Assembly (NCBI RefSeq): GCF_014191545.1
Contig: NZ_AP023361.1
Location: 372,001-436,000 of the forward strand
Source: Terrihabitans soli
GTDB taxonomy: Bacteria; Pseudomonadota; Alphaproteobacteria; Rhizobiales; Methylopilaceae
Length of the DNA: 64,000 nucleotides
Reading direction: 5' to 3'
Made by a program: the position numbers and the translations under genes. The notes under the pieces were generated by a model. That model was given only the letters and a program-made list of their open reading frames with translations, was not told where the DNA came from and made no database searches. Below, piece after piece: positions 1 to 9,287 of this stretch (positions within the stretch are counted from its first letter, which is position 1; the number at the start of each line of letters is the position of its first letter).

Positions 1-1
1 A

Positions 2-952
2 GTCATGTCGCGCATCGGTCTTGCCTCGCACAACACGGCGGAAAAGCTCGGCTTCCATTCGCCGGGCCTGACCGGCCCGTTCGGCGGCGCGGTTGCCGCC
101 GGCCGCCTTCTCAAGCTGACGCCGACCCAGATGATCAATGCGTTCGGCATTGCAGGCTCGCTGTGCTCGGGCCTTCTGGCATTCTCCAAGGCCGGGAATG
201 GCGGCATGGTCAAGCGTCTGCACACCGGCCGCGCTTCGGAAAGCGGTGTTCTTGCCGCAAAACTCGCCGCCGCGAATTTCGAAGGACCGAATGTCATCCT
301 CGAAGGCAAATACGGCCTCTTCGAAGCCTTCACGCGCGATCCGCATATGGACAAGCTTGTGGCAGGCCTCGGCAGTGATTGGGAAACGCTGAAGATCGCG
401 GTGAAGTGCTATGCCGCGCATGTCACGGCGCACACGCCGGTGCAGACGCTTGAGGGCCTGAAAAACGAACACGGCTTCAAGGGCGACGATATCGCCGAGA
501 TTGCGGTGGCGACGAACGAGAAGGCGCTGAGCCATCACGTCATCCGGGAAGCAAAGGATGTCGCGACCGCGCAATACAGCCTGCCGATCGCGCTTGCGAC
601 GGCCTCTTACCGCGATCCGAAAGACCCGGCCTCGTTCCTCAACGACGCGCACAAGGACAAAGGCATCATGGATCTCGCCCAGCGCGTCGCCGTGACCCTC
701 AACGAAGAGAGCCACAACAATCCGTGGGCGACGAAGATGCGTGTCGTGCTGAAAGACGGGCGCTCCTTCGAGGGCAAGCGCACGGATTTCCGCGGTGCGC
801 CCTCAAATCCGATGAGCACGGACGAGCTCGACGCAAAATTCCTGCAGCTGACGACGGGTCTTGTCCCGGACGCGAAGGGGTTGCTGAAGAATTTGCGCGA
901 GCTCGGCAAAGCGGCCGATATCCGCACGGTGATCGCCGGGACGATGCCGTAG
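2..952 (+). CDS. MmgE/PrpD family protein, 5' truncated by the window edge
   Basis: The frame is open to the left edge, and about 316 residues are present against roughly 450 for the family, so about a third of the N-terminus is missing; the ATG at 5 is internal. The PrpD signature region is visible: GFHSPGLTGPFGGAVAAGRL, then a GIAGSLCSGLL helix, then VKRLHTGRASESG, then ILEGKYGLF. MmgE/PrpD proteins are dehydratases or epimerases of small di- and tricarboxylates (2-methylcitrate dehydratase, cis-aconitate decarboxylase, iminodisuccinate epimerase), and the substrate cannot be read from sequence. A strong terminator follows directly, so this is the last gene of its operon. The nearby dehydrogenase, aminotransferase and TctCBA transporter fit catabolism of a carboxylic or amino acid. 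Family call is firm, function is open. Confidence 0.85.
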   Translation, partial: VMSRIGLASHNTAEKLGFHSPGLTGPFGGAVAAGRLLKLTPTQMINAFGIAGSLCSGLLAFSKAGNGGMVKRLHTGRASESGVLAAKLAAANFEGPNVILEGKYGLFEAFTRDPHMDKLVAGLGSDWETLKIAVKCYAAHVTAHTPVQTLEGLKNEHGFKGDDIAEIAVATNEKALSHHVIREAKDVATAQYSLPIALATASYRDPKDPASFLNDAHKDKGIMDLAQRVAVTLNEESHNNPWATKMRVVLKDGRSFEGKRTDFRGAPSNPMSTDELDAKFLQLTTGLVPDAKGLLKNLRELGKAADIRTVIAGTMP

Positions 953-978
953 AGCGCGATCCCGCATCGATTGAAAAG

Positions 979-1008
979 AGCCGAGGCCGCAAGGCCTCGG
1001 CTTTTTTG
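979..1008 (+). terminator. Rho-independent terminator, probably bidirectional
   Basis: A 10-bp stem (979-988 with 993-1002) closes a GCAA loop and is followed by a run of T. A short A-run precedes it, so it can also end the convergent gene whose stop codon lies at 1010-1012. Confidence 0.9.
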
Positions 1009-1009
1009 T

Positions 1010-1309
1010 TCAGGCGGTTGCGAGTTCCGCCGGATCGGGGCAAACGACGACGGTCGTCGCCACCTTGTAGAATTCCTCACCCGGCATGCCGACCCTGCGG
1101 GCGTGCTCGCGGATCGAGGCGCCGTCGCGGGCTTCATAGATGCAAAAGGTGCCGATCCGGCCATCCGGCTCGTGCACGACATAGCTGCGGATCCAGCGGA
1201 CGCGGTCGGACATTTCCTCGGTGCCGATACGGGCGGATTTCGCTCCGGCGGCCTTGAGTTCTTCCAGATTGGCCCAGGCGCTGGGGCGGCGGATAACGTA
1301 GAGTTCCAT
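1010..1309 (-). CDS. DUF4242 (SCO4226-like) small protein
   Basis: A 99-residue protein beginning MELYVIRRPSAWANLEEL. The pattern of N-terminal MxLYVIRR, central WIRSYVVHEPDGRIGTFCIYEA and REHARRVGMP near the end is that of DUF4242, a small ferredoxin-like fold; one Streptomyces member binds nickel. The start at 1309 is chosen because GGAG sits 8 nt upstream; the longer frame back to 1510 overlaps the promoter and start of the divergent regulator and has a low-complexity N-terminus. It is convergent with the MmgE/PrpD gene and shares its terminator. No pathway can be assigned, although homologues often sit beside catabolic genes. Family moderately certain, function unknown. Confidence 0.75.
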   Translation of the reverse strand: MELYVIRRPSAWANLEELKAAGAKSARIGTEEMSDRVRWIRSYVVHEPDGRIGTFCIYEARDGASIREHARRVGMPGEEFYKVATTVVVCPDPAELATA

Positions 1310-1435
1310 CTTATTTCTCCGAAAACCTTGAGGGCGGCCGCAGGGTTTCCGCGGCCCGGAGATGGGTATAGATGTGCCCCCGACGGGGGTCCTTACCGCC
1401 GCCTGAGCAATTCCTGATCTTTGGGTTCCCGCCCC

Positions 1436-3187
1436 GTGACGTTCGCTTTTGGCCCTTTTGTGATCGACGATGCGGCCCGGGTTCTGCGCCTCAACGAGCG
1501 CGAACTGCATGTCCAGCCGCTGGTGTTCGATCTCCTTGTCTATCTGGTGCGCGAGCGCGCCCGCGTCATTTCCAAGGACGAGCTGCTCGAAGCGCTATGG
1601 CCCGGCGTTATCGTCACCGAAAATTCGCTCCAACGCGCGATCAGTACGTTGCGCACGGTGCTGCGCGAAGGCGATATGCAGGATGCGATCCGCAGCGTGC
1701 CGCGCGCCGGCTATCGCTTTTGTCTTGAGCTCGTCCCGCCCCCGGATGCCGCAGAAGGCGGCGACGATCTCACGCAAGCGCGTCATGCAGCCGAGGCCCG
1801 GCTCTGGAACGAAGCCGCCGTGCTGTATTCGAAGACCGATGCGGCAACGCTGTCCGGAACAGATCTCGATCAATGGGCGCTGGCGCTGCAATGCGCGGGC
1901 AATCCCTCGGACGCCGTGCCGGTCTTCACGCGCGCGATTGCTGCACATACGCAGAAGGGCGATCTCAACGCCGCCGCCGAAAGCGCGATCTCGCTCGCCG
2001 GCGTTCATCTCGAACGCAACGAGCTCGCCGTCGCAAAAGGATGGACGGCGCGCGCCGCCGAACTGACGGCGCAGAATGAAGCTTCGCGGGCGAGGGGTCT
2101 TGTGACCTGGATGCAGGCCCGCATCGCGGGTTCCGAAGGCAATCCGCGTCTTGCGCATGAGAAAGCCGAAGCCGCTTACGCCATCGGCCGCGGAAATGGC
2201 GATGTCGGCGTTGAAGCGCTTGGCCTGATGTATCGCGGCTTTTACCGCCTGAGCCTCGGCGATACCGCCGCCGGTCTCGAAGATCAGGACCACGCTTCGG
2301 CACTGGCGCTGTCGCACACGCTCGATCCGGTGACGGGGGGCACGCTCTTCTGCAACATTCTCTGGGCCTGCCGCACCTTCTGCGACTGGTCGCGTGCGAC
2401 GCAATGGACGCTCGGCTACCGCCAATTTTGTACGGATAGCCGCATGCAATTCTCCGGCTCATGCGAATTGCATCGCGCCGAAGTGCTCGGCGTTCAGGGA
2501 TCGCTCAAGCAGGCGCTCGGCCATATCGAAGAGGCGCTGGCGCGTCTTCAGAACGATGCGCCTTGGGCGCGCGGCGACGCCTATCGCGTCCTCGGAGACA
2601 TTCAGTCCGCGATCGGCAACACGGATGCGGCGCGGGCGGCTTATGAAAAATGCTATGCGCTCGGCTGGGATCCCGAACCCGGCTATGCGCTGCTGCTCCT
2701 CGCGGAGGGTGAGGCCGAGCAGGCCTATGCGGCGCTGGAGCGAAGCCTGATCGGGCAAGGCTGGTGGACGCTGCAGCGGCAGGGCATGCTGCTGGCGCAT
2801 CTCGCGCTCGTCGCCGCGCATGCGAGAAAGCCTGAAAAGGCGCAGGCGCTGATCGATGATCTGGCAGGGCAGGAAAAGCGCTGGCCCATGCCGTCGATAC
2901 GCGCGCTGACCAACGAAGCCGCCGCCATATTGGCAAAGCAAAGCGGCGATCCCGATGAAGCGCGGCGCCGCCTTCATCTGGCGCGTCAGCTCTGGACGGG
3001 TGTCGAATGCCGGCTCAATGCAACACGGCTGCGGCTCGAGATCGCTGCGGTCGCGCTCGATGCCGGAGATGTCTCGGGTGCGTCCTCGGAATTGCGGGTC
3101 GCGTCCGCCGATGCGCAAGCGCTGGGCTCGGCAAAACTTCAGGAACGCTGTGCCGCACTGGAAAAACGGTTACCGAAAAGCGCGTGA
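1436..3187 (+). CDS. Winged-helix (OmpR/CadC type) regulator with TPR-like C-terminal region
   Basis: About 583 residues. Residues 1-95 form a Trans_reg_C winged helix: FGPFVIDDAARVLRL, then ELLEALWPG, the recognition segment TENSLQRAISTLRTVL, and the wing AIRSVPRAGYRF. The rest is a long run of alanine-rich helical pairs typical of TPR arrays (repeated A-x-G-x-x-x-A motifs), with no membrane segment, so this is a cytoplasmic member of the CadC/HilA-like family and not a membrane sensor. The GTG at 1436 gives a protein starting directly at the first strand of the winged helix; a TTG at 1421 is possible, and neither has a clear ribosome binding site. It is divergent from the DUF4242 gene and ends 5 bases before the convergent FAD/Fe-S gene. 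Target genes and signal are unknown. Confidence 0.85.
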   Translation: MTFAFGPFVIDDAARVLRLNERELHVQPLVFDLLVYLVRERARVISKDELLEALWPGVIVTENSLQRAISTLRTVLREGDMQDAIRSVPRAGYRFCLELVPPPDAAEGGDDLTQARHAAEARLWNEAAVLYSKTDAATLSGTDLDQWALALQCAGNPSDAVPVFTRAIAAHTQKGDLNAAAESAISLAGVHLERNELAVAKGWTARAAELTAQNEASRARGLVTWMQARIAGSEGNPRLAHEKAEAAYAIGRGNGDVGVEALGLMYRGFYRLSLGDTAAGLEDQDHASALALSHTLDPVTGGTLFCNILWACRTFCDWSRATQWTLGYRQFCTDSRMQFSGSCELHRAEVLGVQGSLKQALGHIEEALARLQNDAPWARGDAYRVLGDIQSAIGNTDAARAAYEKCYALGWDPEPGYALLLLAEGEAEQAYAALERSLIGQGWWTLQRQGMLLAHLALVAAHARKPEKAQALIDDLAGQEKRWPMPSIRALTNEAAAILAKQSGDPDEARRRLHLARQLWTGVECRLNATRLRLEIAAVALDAGDVSGASSELRVASADAQALGSAKLQERCAALEKRLPKSA

Positions 3188-3192
3188 TGTGA

Positions 3193-6132
3193 TCAGGTGC
3201 TTGCCGCTCTGACGCTGTCGGCCAGAACGCGCGCCACATGTTGCGCTTCGCGTGCCGACAGATCGCCGATCTGATGGCGGCAGGACGTGCCGTCGGCAAC
3301 GATCAATGTCGCCTCGTCCGCGGCGCGCACGGCTGGCAGGAGCGAGAGCTCGGCCATCGCCTTTGAAACCTCGATCGTATCGGCGCCATAGCCGAAGGAT
3401 CCCGCCATGCCGCAGCAGCTCGATTCCACGGTTTCGACCGTGAGGTCAGGTACAAGGCGCAGCGTCTTTTCGACCGCGCCCATGGCGCCGAAGCTCTTCT
3501 GGTGGCAATGGCCGTGCAGCAGCGCCTTTCCGGCGATCGGCGCGAGCTTCAGTTTGAGATGTCCGGCATCCGCCTCGCGGGCGATGAATTCTTCGAACAG
3601 AAGGAAATTCTTGGCGAGGCGTTTGGCGCGCTCGTCCTGGAACATCGCCGGGACTTCGTCGCGGAATGAGAAGACGCAGCTCGGTTCAAGCCCGACCACC
3701 GGCACATCGGCATCGATGAACAGAGCCAGCGCATCGAGCACGCGCTGGACTTCACGCCGCGCCTCATCGACGCGGCCGACCGAGAGGAAGGTGCGGCCGC
3801 AGCAGAGCGGACGGCGATTTCCGTCATTGGGCACCGCCAGATGCACGCGGTATCCGGCGGCGAGCAGCACTTCCAGCGCGTCCTCGGCGTTTTCGCGCTC
3901 GAAATAGCGGTTGAACGTGTCGACGAAGAAGACGACCGGTTTGCCGTCCTTCGGGCCGAGCGCATTGGCCGGGATGTCGAAGATGTCGCCGCGCCAGCGC
4001 GGCAGTTTGCGCGAGGCGGCAAAGCCGGTGAGCTTTTCCGTCAGTTTCGCCGCGCCGGGAATAAGATCGCGCAGATTGAGGAGGAACGGCACCTTCGCCG
4101 CATAGGGCGCATAGCGCGGCATCCAGCCAACGAGATAATCGCGCAGCGAATGGCCGAGTTTTTTTGCCCGCGCCGACAGAACCTCGATCTTCATGCGCGC
4201 CATGTCGACGCCGGTCGGGCATTCGCGGCGGCAGCCTTTGCAGGAGACGCAGAGCTTGAGTGTCTCGGCCATCTCGTCGGAGGTGAAAGCGTCGGGGCCG
4301 AGCTGGCCGGAAATCGCAAGGCGCAACGTATTGGCGCGGCCGCGCGTGACGTCCTGCTCGTCTTTGGTGACGCGATAGGACGGGCACATCGTGCCGCCGG
4401 CAAGTTTGCGGCAGGCGCCATTATTGTTGCACATCTCGACGGCGCCCTGGAAACCGCCGCCTTTGCCGGTGAAGGCGGACCAGTCGAGTTCCGTCTTCAT
4501 CTCTTCGGGCTTGTATTCGGGCCCGTAGCGGAACAGCCAGGTGTCGTCGAATTTTGGCGCGCGAACGATTTTTCCGGGATTGAGGAGCGAGGACGGGTCG
4601 AATTTGTCCTTCACTTCCTCGAACGCGCGAACGAGACGGCTGCCGAACATCGGTTCGTGGAATTCCGAGCGCACGATGCCGTCACCGTGTTCGCCTGAAT
4701 GCGAGCCTTTATACTCGCGCACCATGGCAAACGCCTCTTCGGCGATGGCGCGCATTTTCTTGACGTCGATATCCTGACGGATGTTCAGCACCGGGCGCAC
4801 ATGCAGGCAGCCTTCGGACGCATGCGCATACCAGGTGCCGCGCGTGCCGTGCTTCTGGAACACGCCGGTGAGGCGCTCGGTGTAATCGGCAAGATGCTCG
4901 AGCGGCACGGCGCAGTCTTCGACGAAGGAGATCGGCTTACCCTGATCCTTCATCGACATCATGATGTTGAGGCCCGATGTGCGAACATCGGCGATGGCGG
5001 CCTGAAGACCGGGATCGTAGATATCGACGACGCCGCCCCATTTGGCGCCGCTTTTGTCCCAGCCGAAACCGAGATCGCCCATCAGATCATGAAGCTGCGT
5101 GATGCGGCGCGCATTCTCGTCTTCGGTCTCGGCGAACTCGACGAGCAGCACGGCATCGGGCGTGCCGCGGACGAACTGCTCCAGCGTCGGTCGGAACATC
5201 GGAATGTCGCGGGCCAGCTCGATCAGCGTGCGATCGACAAGCTCGACCGCGATGGGGCCGAGTTTGACGAGATGCTGGGCCGCATCCATCGCTTCATAAA
5301 AGGAGCCGAAATGGCAGGCGCCGAGCGCGCGCTTGCCCATCAGCGGCCAGAGCTGGATTTCGATATTGGTCGAAAAGCCGAGCGTGCCTTCCGAGCCAAC
5401 AAGTATGTGCGCGAGATTGTTTGTCTCGCCGGGGATCAGCGCATCGAGATTATAGCCGCCGACGCGGCGCTGCACTTTCGGGAAGCGCGCGTCGATTTCG
5501 TCTTTCTCGCGCCGTCCGATATTGAACAGCTGATTGGCGAGCGGGCGCAGCGGCGAGGCGTTCGACACATCGGAAAGATCGGGACGCACTTTGCCGAAAT
5601 TGGCTTTCGATCCGTCGGCGAGGACGGCGTCGATAGAGATGACATTGTCGCGCATCGTGCCGTAGCGCAGCGAACGTCCGCCGCAGGAATTGTTGCCCGC
5701 CATGCCGCCGATCGTGCAGCGTGAAGCGGTCGAGACATCGATGGGAAACCACAATCCGTGCGGACGCAGTTTGCGGTTCAACTCGTCGAGCACGATTCCC
5801 GGTTCGACCACGGCTCTTTTGCCGGTGACATCGAGCTCGACGATTCCCGTCAGATGCCGCGAACAGTCGATAACCAAGCCCGTATTGATCGTTTGCCCGC
5901 ATTGCGACGTTCCGCCGCCGCGCGCCGTCACCGGCACCTTTTCCTCGCGCGCGATCTGCAGCGCCAGCTCGGCTTCCTCGAGCGTTTTTGGCACCACCAC
6001 ACCGGTCGGAAGCATCTGATAAATCGAGGCATCCGTCGCATAGCGGCCGCGGCTGAACCGGTCGAACAGGATCTCCCCGCCAAGTTCGGAAACAAGGCGC
6101 CTTTCCAGGGGGGAGACCGGCCGGGCGATCAT
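3193..6132 (-). CDS. FAD-binding oxidoreductase with C-terminal 4Fe-4S and CCG domains (GlcD-GlcF/YdiJ-like)
   Basis: A 979-residue fusion. Residues 40-260 are the PCMH-type FAD domain with the phosphate loop TARGGGTSQCGQT near 69-81 and IGGMAGNNSCGGRSLRYG at 141-158. The C-terminal FAD-oxidase domain follows and carries GEHGDGIVRSEF at 480-491. Iron-sulfur ligands are C568, C574 and C583-P, then CVSCKGCRRECP at 628-639. Two cysteine-rich CCG motifs follow (CCGRTFL and CCGMAGSFGYG). This architecture oxidises 2-hydroxyacids such as D-lactate, glycolate or D-2-hydroxyglutarate and passes electrons to quinone or a flavoprotein; E. coli YdiJ is the closest well-known layout. The ATG at 6132 is preceded by AAAAGG at proper spacing; a GTG at 6144 lacks one. 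It is divergent from the aminotransferase gene and shares an intergenic operator candidate with it. The exact hydroxyacid is not determinable. Confidence 0.88.
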   Translation of the reverse strand: MIARPVSPLERRLVSELGGEILFDRFSRGRYATDASIYQMLPTGVVVPKTLEEAELALQIAREEKVPVTARGGGTSQCGQTINTGLVIDCSRHLTGIVELDVTGKRAVVEPGIVLDELNRKLRPHGLWFPIDVSTASRCTIGGMAGNNSCGGRSLRYGTMRDNVISIDAVLADGSKANFGKVRPDLSDVSNASPLRPLANQLFNIGRREKDEIDARFPKVQRRVGGYNLDALIPGETNNLAHILVGSEGTLGFSTNIEIQLWPLMGKRALGACHFGSFYEAMDAAQHLVKLGPIAVELVDRTLIELARDIPMFRPTLEQFVRGTPDAVLLVEFAETEDENARRITQLHDLMGDLGFGWDKSGAKWGGVVDIYDPGLQAAIADVRTSGLNIMMSMKDQGKPISFVEDCAVPLEHLADYTERLTGVFQKHGTRGTWYAHASEGCLHVRPVLNIRQDIDVKKMRAIAEEAFAMVREYKGSHSGEHGDGIVRSEFHEPMFGSRLVRAFEEVKDKFDPSSLLNPGKIVRAPKFDDTWLFRYGPEYKPEEMKTELDWSAFTGKGGGFQGAVEMCNNNGACRKLAGGTMCPSYRVTKDEQDVTRGRANTLRLAISGQLGPDAFTSDEMAETLKLCVSCKGCRRECPTGVDMARMKIEVLSARAKKLGHSLRDYLVGWMPRYAPYAAKVPFLLNLRDLIPGAAKLTEKLTGFAASRKLPRWRGDIFDIPANALGPKDGKPVVFFVDTFNRYFERENAEDALEVLLAAGYRVHLAVPNDGNRRPLCCGRTFLSVGRVDEARREVQRVLDALALFIDADVPVVGLEPSCVFSFRDEVPAMFQDERAKRLAKNFLLFEEFIAREADAGHLKLKLAPIAGKALLHGHCHQKSFGAMGAVEKTLRLVPDLTVETVESSCCGMAGSFGYGADTIEVSKAMAELSLLPAVRAADEATLIVADGTSCRHQIGDLSAREAQHVARVLADSVRAAST

Positions 6133-6172
6133 TTTTGTGGGCACCTTTTAAAAGCTTTGCTTGACTGCTTTT

Positions 6173-6187
6173 TGCATTCATAATTCA
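6173..6187. promoter_or_regulatory. Candidate operator, copy 1 (TGCATT-N3-AATTCA)
   Basis: The 15-mer TGCATTCATAATTCA is a pseudo-palindrome: TGCATT pairs with AATTCA at 5 of 6 positions around a 3-bp centre. It lies in the divergent region between the FAD/Fe-S gene and the aminotransferase, 45 nt before the latter's ATG. The same 15-mer recurs at 10540-10554 and a variant at 22408-22422. A GntR/FCD repressor encoded at 7477 is the obvious candidate binder, but this is inference. Confidence 0.6.
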
Positions 6188-6231
6188 TTTCGGCAAGCCC
6201 AGACGCCCATTTTTCGAACCGGAGTACCTTT

Positions 6232-7440
6232 ATGACCGCCAACACCCCGCGTACCGCCGGGCGCCATTTCCTCCAGATCCCGGGCCCCACCCCGGTTCCG
6301 GACCGGATTCTGAGGGCCATGGACATGCCGGTGCTCGACCACCGGGGCCCCGAATTCCAGCGCCTGGGCAAGCGCGTGCTCGAAAACATCAAGGGCGTCT
6401 TCAAGACGAAGAACCATGTTTTCATCTATCCGGCCTCCGGCACGGGCGCCTGGGAAGCGGCGCTCACCAACGTCCTGTCGCCCGGCGACAAGGTGCTGAT
6501 GTTCGAAACGGGGCATTTCGCTACGCTCTGGAAGAACATGGCGCTGAAGCTCGGCATCGAGCCGGTATTCATCTCGTCCGACTGGCGCACGGGTGCCGAT
6601 CCCGAAGCACTTGAGCAGAAGCTGCGCGAGGACAAGAACCACGAGATCAAGGCGGTCTGCGTCGTCCACAACGAAACCTCGACCGGCTGCGTCTCGCCCA
6701 TCGGCAAGATCCGCAAGGCGATCGATGCCGCCGGCCATCCGGCTCTTTACCTCGTGGACACCATCTCCTCGCTCGCCTCGATCGACTATCGCCATGACGA
6801 ATGGGGCGTCGACGTCACTGTTTCGGGTTCGCAGAAGGGCCTGATGCTGCCGCCGGGCCTCAGCTTCAACGCGGTCTCCGAAAAGGCCCTGAAGGCGTCG
6901 AAGACTTCGAAGCTGCCGAAACTTTTCTGGTCGTGGGAGGAGATGATCCCACACAACAAGAACGGATTTTTCCCTTATACGCCCGGCACTAACCTCTTGT
7001 ACGGCCTCGATGCTGCGATCGACATGCTGAACGAGGAGGGGCTTGAGAATGTGTTCGCGCGCCACGACCGGCACGCCGAAGCGACGCGCCGCGCGGTTCG
7101 CGCCTGGGGTCTCGAAATTCTCTGCCGCGTGCCGGAGCACTATTCGTCCTCGCTGACGGCGGTGCTCGTGCCGGACGGTCACAATGCCGATGACTTCCGC
7201 GGCCGTGTGCTCGATGCCTTCGACATGTCGCTCGGAACCGGCCTCACCAAGCTGCAGGGTAAGGTGTTCCGCATCGGCCATCTCGGCGATACCAATGACC
7301 TGACCATTCTGGGCGCCCTGTGCGGTGTCGAAATGGGCCTTGCACTCGCCGGAATTCCCCATAAGGAAGGTGGCGTACAGGCAGCGATGCAGTATTTTGC
7401 GGCGCAGGCGGGCAAACCCCGGAGCATTGCCGCGGAGTAG
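6232..7440 (+). CDS. Class V aminotransferase (serine/aspartate/alanine--glyoxylate type)
   Basis: 402 residues, full length for the serine-glyoxylate aminotransferase family (SgaA, BhcA, AGXT-like). Signature features are the N-terminal FLQIPGPTPVPDRIL, the PLP phosphate contact YPASGTGAWEAAL at 66-78, the aspartate of LVDTISS near 176, and the PLP lysine K202 in VSGSQKG. Members transfer an amino group from serine, alanine or aspartate to glyoxylate, making glycine. The ATG at 6232 has GGAG seven bases upstream. The gene lies just before a GntR regulator and an aldolase of the 3-hydroxyaspartate type, which together suggest glyoxylate/glycine chemistry similar to part of the beta-hydroxyaspartate cycle. 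Donor specificity cannot be told from sequence, so no symbol is given. Confidence 0.9.
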   Translation: MTANTPRTAGRHFLQIPGPTPVPDRILRAMDMPVLDHRGPEFQRLGKRVLENIKGVFKTKNHVFIYPASGTGAWEAALTNVLSPGDKVLMFETGHFATLWKNMALKLGIEPVFISSDWRTGADPEALEQKLREDKNHEIKAVCVVHNETSTGCVSPIGKIRKAIDAAGHPALYLVDTISSLASIDYRHDEWGVDVTVSGSQKGLMLPPGLSFNAVSEKALKASKTSKLPKLFWSWEEMIPHNKNGFFPYTPGTNLLYGLDAAIDMLNEEGLENVFARHDRHAEATRRAVRAWGLEILCRVPEHYSSSLTAVLVPDGHNADDFRGRVLDAFDMSLGTGLTKLQGKVFRIGHLGDTNDLTILGALCGVEMGLALAGIPHKEGGVQAAMQYFAAQAGKPRSIAAE

Positions 7441-7476
7441 GCCGGGTCTGACATAACCGGGCGGGAGAGAACGCAA

Positions 7477-8157
7477 TTGGTCGAACCAGGGCTCATCTCA
7501 AGGCGCAGCCTTCACGGCGAACTCGTCGATCTCCTGCACGACATGGTGCTCGAAGGTGAGCTCCGCCCCGGCGACAAGATCAACGAACAGGCGCTGTGCG
7601 CCCGCTTCGGCGTTTCGCGCACGCCTCTGCGCGAGGCGCTGAAGGTTCTGGCTTCGGGCGGGCTTGTGATTCTCGCGCCGAACCGCGGCGCCAGCGTCGC
7701 TTCGATCTCGCCGCAGGAAATCGATCAGCTCTTCCCGATTATGGGTGCGCTGGAATCGCTTGCCGGCGAACTTGCCTGCGCCAAGATCAACGATGCAGCG
7801 GTCGCGCGGATTCAGAAACTGCACGACCAGATGGTCAAGCATTACAAGAAGGGCGAGGCCGGTCCTTACCTCAAGCTCAACCGCCAGATCCACGAAGCGA
7901 TCTTCGATGCGGCGGGCAATGCCGAGCTGACGCAGCTCTATCATACGCTGATGGTGCGCACGCATGCCGTCCGCTTCACCGCCAAGAAATCGCCCGAGCG
8001 CTGGGACGAGGCGGTGGAAGATCACGAACAGATGATGAAGGCGCTGGAGACGCGCGACGGCAAACGCCTGGCGCAGATTCTCAAAGACCATCTGCGGCAC
8101 AAGGCGGCGATGGTGCATGAATCGCTTACCACAGCGAGAGCTTCGGCCGCGGAGTAA
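7477..8157 (+). CDS. GntR family transcriptional regulator, FCD (FadR/VanR) subfamily
   Basis: 226 residues with a TTG start backed by GGGAGAG at good spacing. The N-terminal winged helix is clear (ELRPGDKINEQALCARFGVSRTPLREALKVLASGGLV, residues 27-62 approximately), followed by the wing NRGASVASIS. The all-helical FCD ligand-binding domain fills the C-terminal two thirds, with the metal/ligand region around FHEAIFDAAGN-like sequence and a C-terminal DHLRHKAAMV helix. FCD regulators usually repress catabolic genes and respond to a carboxylate intermediate. It is flanked by the aminotransferase and the aldolase, 5 bases before the latter, so the three likely form one operon. It probably binds the TGCATT-N3-AATTCA sites at 6173, 10540 and 22408. 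Confidence 0.92.
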   Translation: MVEPGLISRRSLHGELVDLLHDMVLEGELRPGDKINEQALCARFGVSRTPLREALKVLASGGLVILAPNRGASVASISPQEIDQLFPIMGALESLAGELACAKINDAAVARIQKLHDQMVKHYKKGEAGPYLKLNRQIHEAIFDAAGNAELTQLYHTLMVRTHAVRFTAKKSPERWDEAVEDHEQMMKALETRDGKRLAQILKDHLRHKAAMVHESLTTARASAAE

Positions 8158-8162
8158 CGCGC

Positions 8163-9287
8163 TTGGTTTCGCCGGCACCTGCCCGCGCGGGCGACGAGAT
8201 CGGCTCGATCGACACTCCGGCGCTGATCGTCGATCTCGACGCGCTGGATTTCAACATCGATGCAATGGCAAAGCATGTTCGCGTCTCGAACATGATGCTG
8301 CGCCCGCACGCGAAAACCCATAAATCCGTGGAGATCGCGCGTCGTCAGTTCGCGGCCGGCGCCATCGGCCTCTGCTGTCAGAAGGTCTCGGAAGCCGAGG
8401 CTCTTCTGCCGAGCGGCGTGTCGGATATGCTCGTCTCCAATCATATTGTCGGCGCAGCAAAGCTCGACAAGCTTGCAGAACTTGCGCGCAAAGTGCGCAT
8501 CACGACTTTGACTTCCGATACCGCGCATGTGACGGAGCTCGCGGACGCGGCGCGGCGGAATGGCGTGATCTTCGAAATTCTGATCGAGCTCGATGCGGGT
8601 GATGCGCGCATGGGGCTCGGCGATGAAAGCCAGCTTCTGCCGCTCGCGGAAGCGATAGCGGCCTCGCCGCATCTCAAACTGCGCGGGCTTCAGGTCTATA
8701 ACGGTCCGTTCCAGCATCTGCGCCCGCAGACAGAGCGTGCCGCGGCAGCAAAAGAAGCAGGGCAACGCGCTCTGTGCGCGCGTATCGTGCTCGAAAGCGC
8801 GGGACTTCCCTGCGATCTTATTTCGGGCGGCGGCACCGGAACCTATGCGGAAGATACATCGGTCGGCGCCTTCACCGAATTGCAGCCGGGCTCGTACGTT
8901 TTCATGGACGGGGACTATGCGCGCAATTTCTCCGCCGACGGTTCTTCCTATCGCCCGTTCCGTCAGAGTCTGTTCGTCCTGACGCGCGTGCTGCGCGCTG
9001 CGGCGCCCGATGTCGTTTATGTCGATGCCGGCGTCAAAGCGCTCAATCTCGACAGCGGCATGCCGACGCTGCACGAGAGACCCGATCTCGTTTTCACAAA
9101 AGCCAGCGACGAGCAGGGCCGCATCGAAACGCTGCCCGGCGGCAAGACGCCCGCATTGGGTGAACTTCTGCATATCGTGCCGTCGCATTGCGATCCGACG
9201 GTCAATCAGTTCGACTGGATGGTCGCGGTGCGCGGCGGACGCGTCACCGATGTGTGGCCGGTCGATGCGCGCGGATGCGTTCTGTGA
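8163..9287 (+). CDS. DSD1-family PLP enzyme, D-threonine/3-hydroxyaspartate aldolase-like
   Basis: 374 residues, alanine-racemase-type fold III PLP barrel plus the C-terminal D-serine dehydratase-like domain. The PLP lysine is K51 in LRPHAKTHKS; the glycine-rich phosphate loop is SGGGTGTY; the metal site motif is SHCDPT near the C-terminus, with His and Asp as in D-threonine aldolases. Overall layout, including ELQPGSYVFMDGDYARN and VWPVDARG, resembles beta-hydroxyaspartate aldolase (BhcC), which condenses glycine and glyoxylate. The TTG start has GGAG eight bases upstream, overlapping the end of the GntR gene. The next gene overlaps by 4 bases. The substrate could instead be another D-3-hydroxyamino acid. 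Confidence 0.85.
   Translation: MVSPAPARAGDEIGSIDTPALIVDLDALDFNIDAMAKHVRVSNMMLRPHAKTHKSVEIARRQFAAGAIGLCCQKVSEAEALLPSGVSDMLVSNHIVGAAKLDKLAELARKVRITTLTSDTAHVTELADAARRNGVIFEILIELDAGDARMGLGDESQLLPLAEAIAASPHLKLRGLQVYNGPFQHLRPQTERAAAAKEAGQRALCARIVLESAGLPCDLISGGGTGTYAEDTSVGAFTELQPGSYVFMDGDYARNFSADGSSYRPFRQSLFVLTRVLRAAAPDVVYVDAGVKALNLDSGMPTLHERPDLVFTKASDEQGRIETLPGGKTPALGELLHIVPSHCDPTVNQFDWMVAVRGGRVTDVWPVDARGCVL

Noticed and set aside
1010-1510. Extended 166-residue version of the DUF4242 gene
   Set aside because: The extension has no ribosome binding site and overlaps the divergent regulator, whereas 1309 has GGAG and starts the domain.
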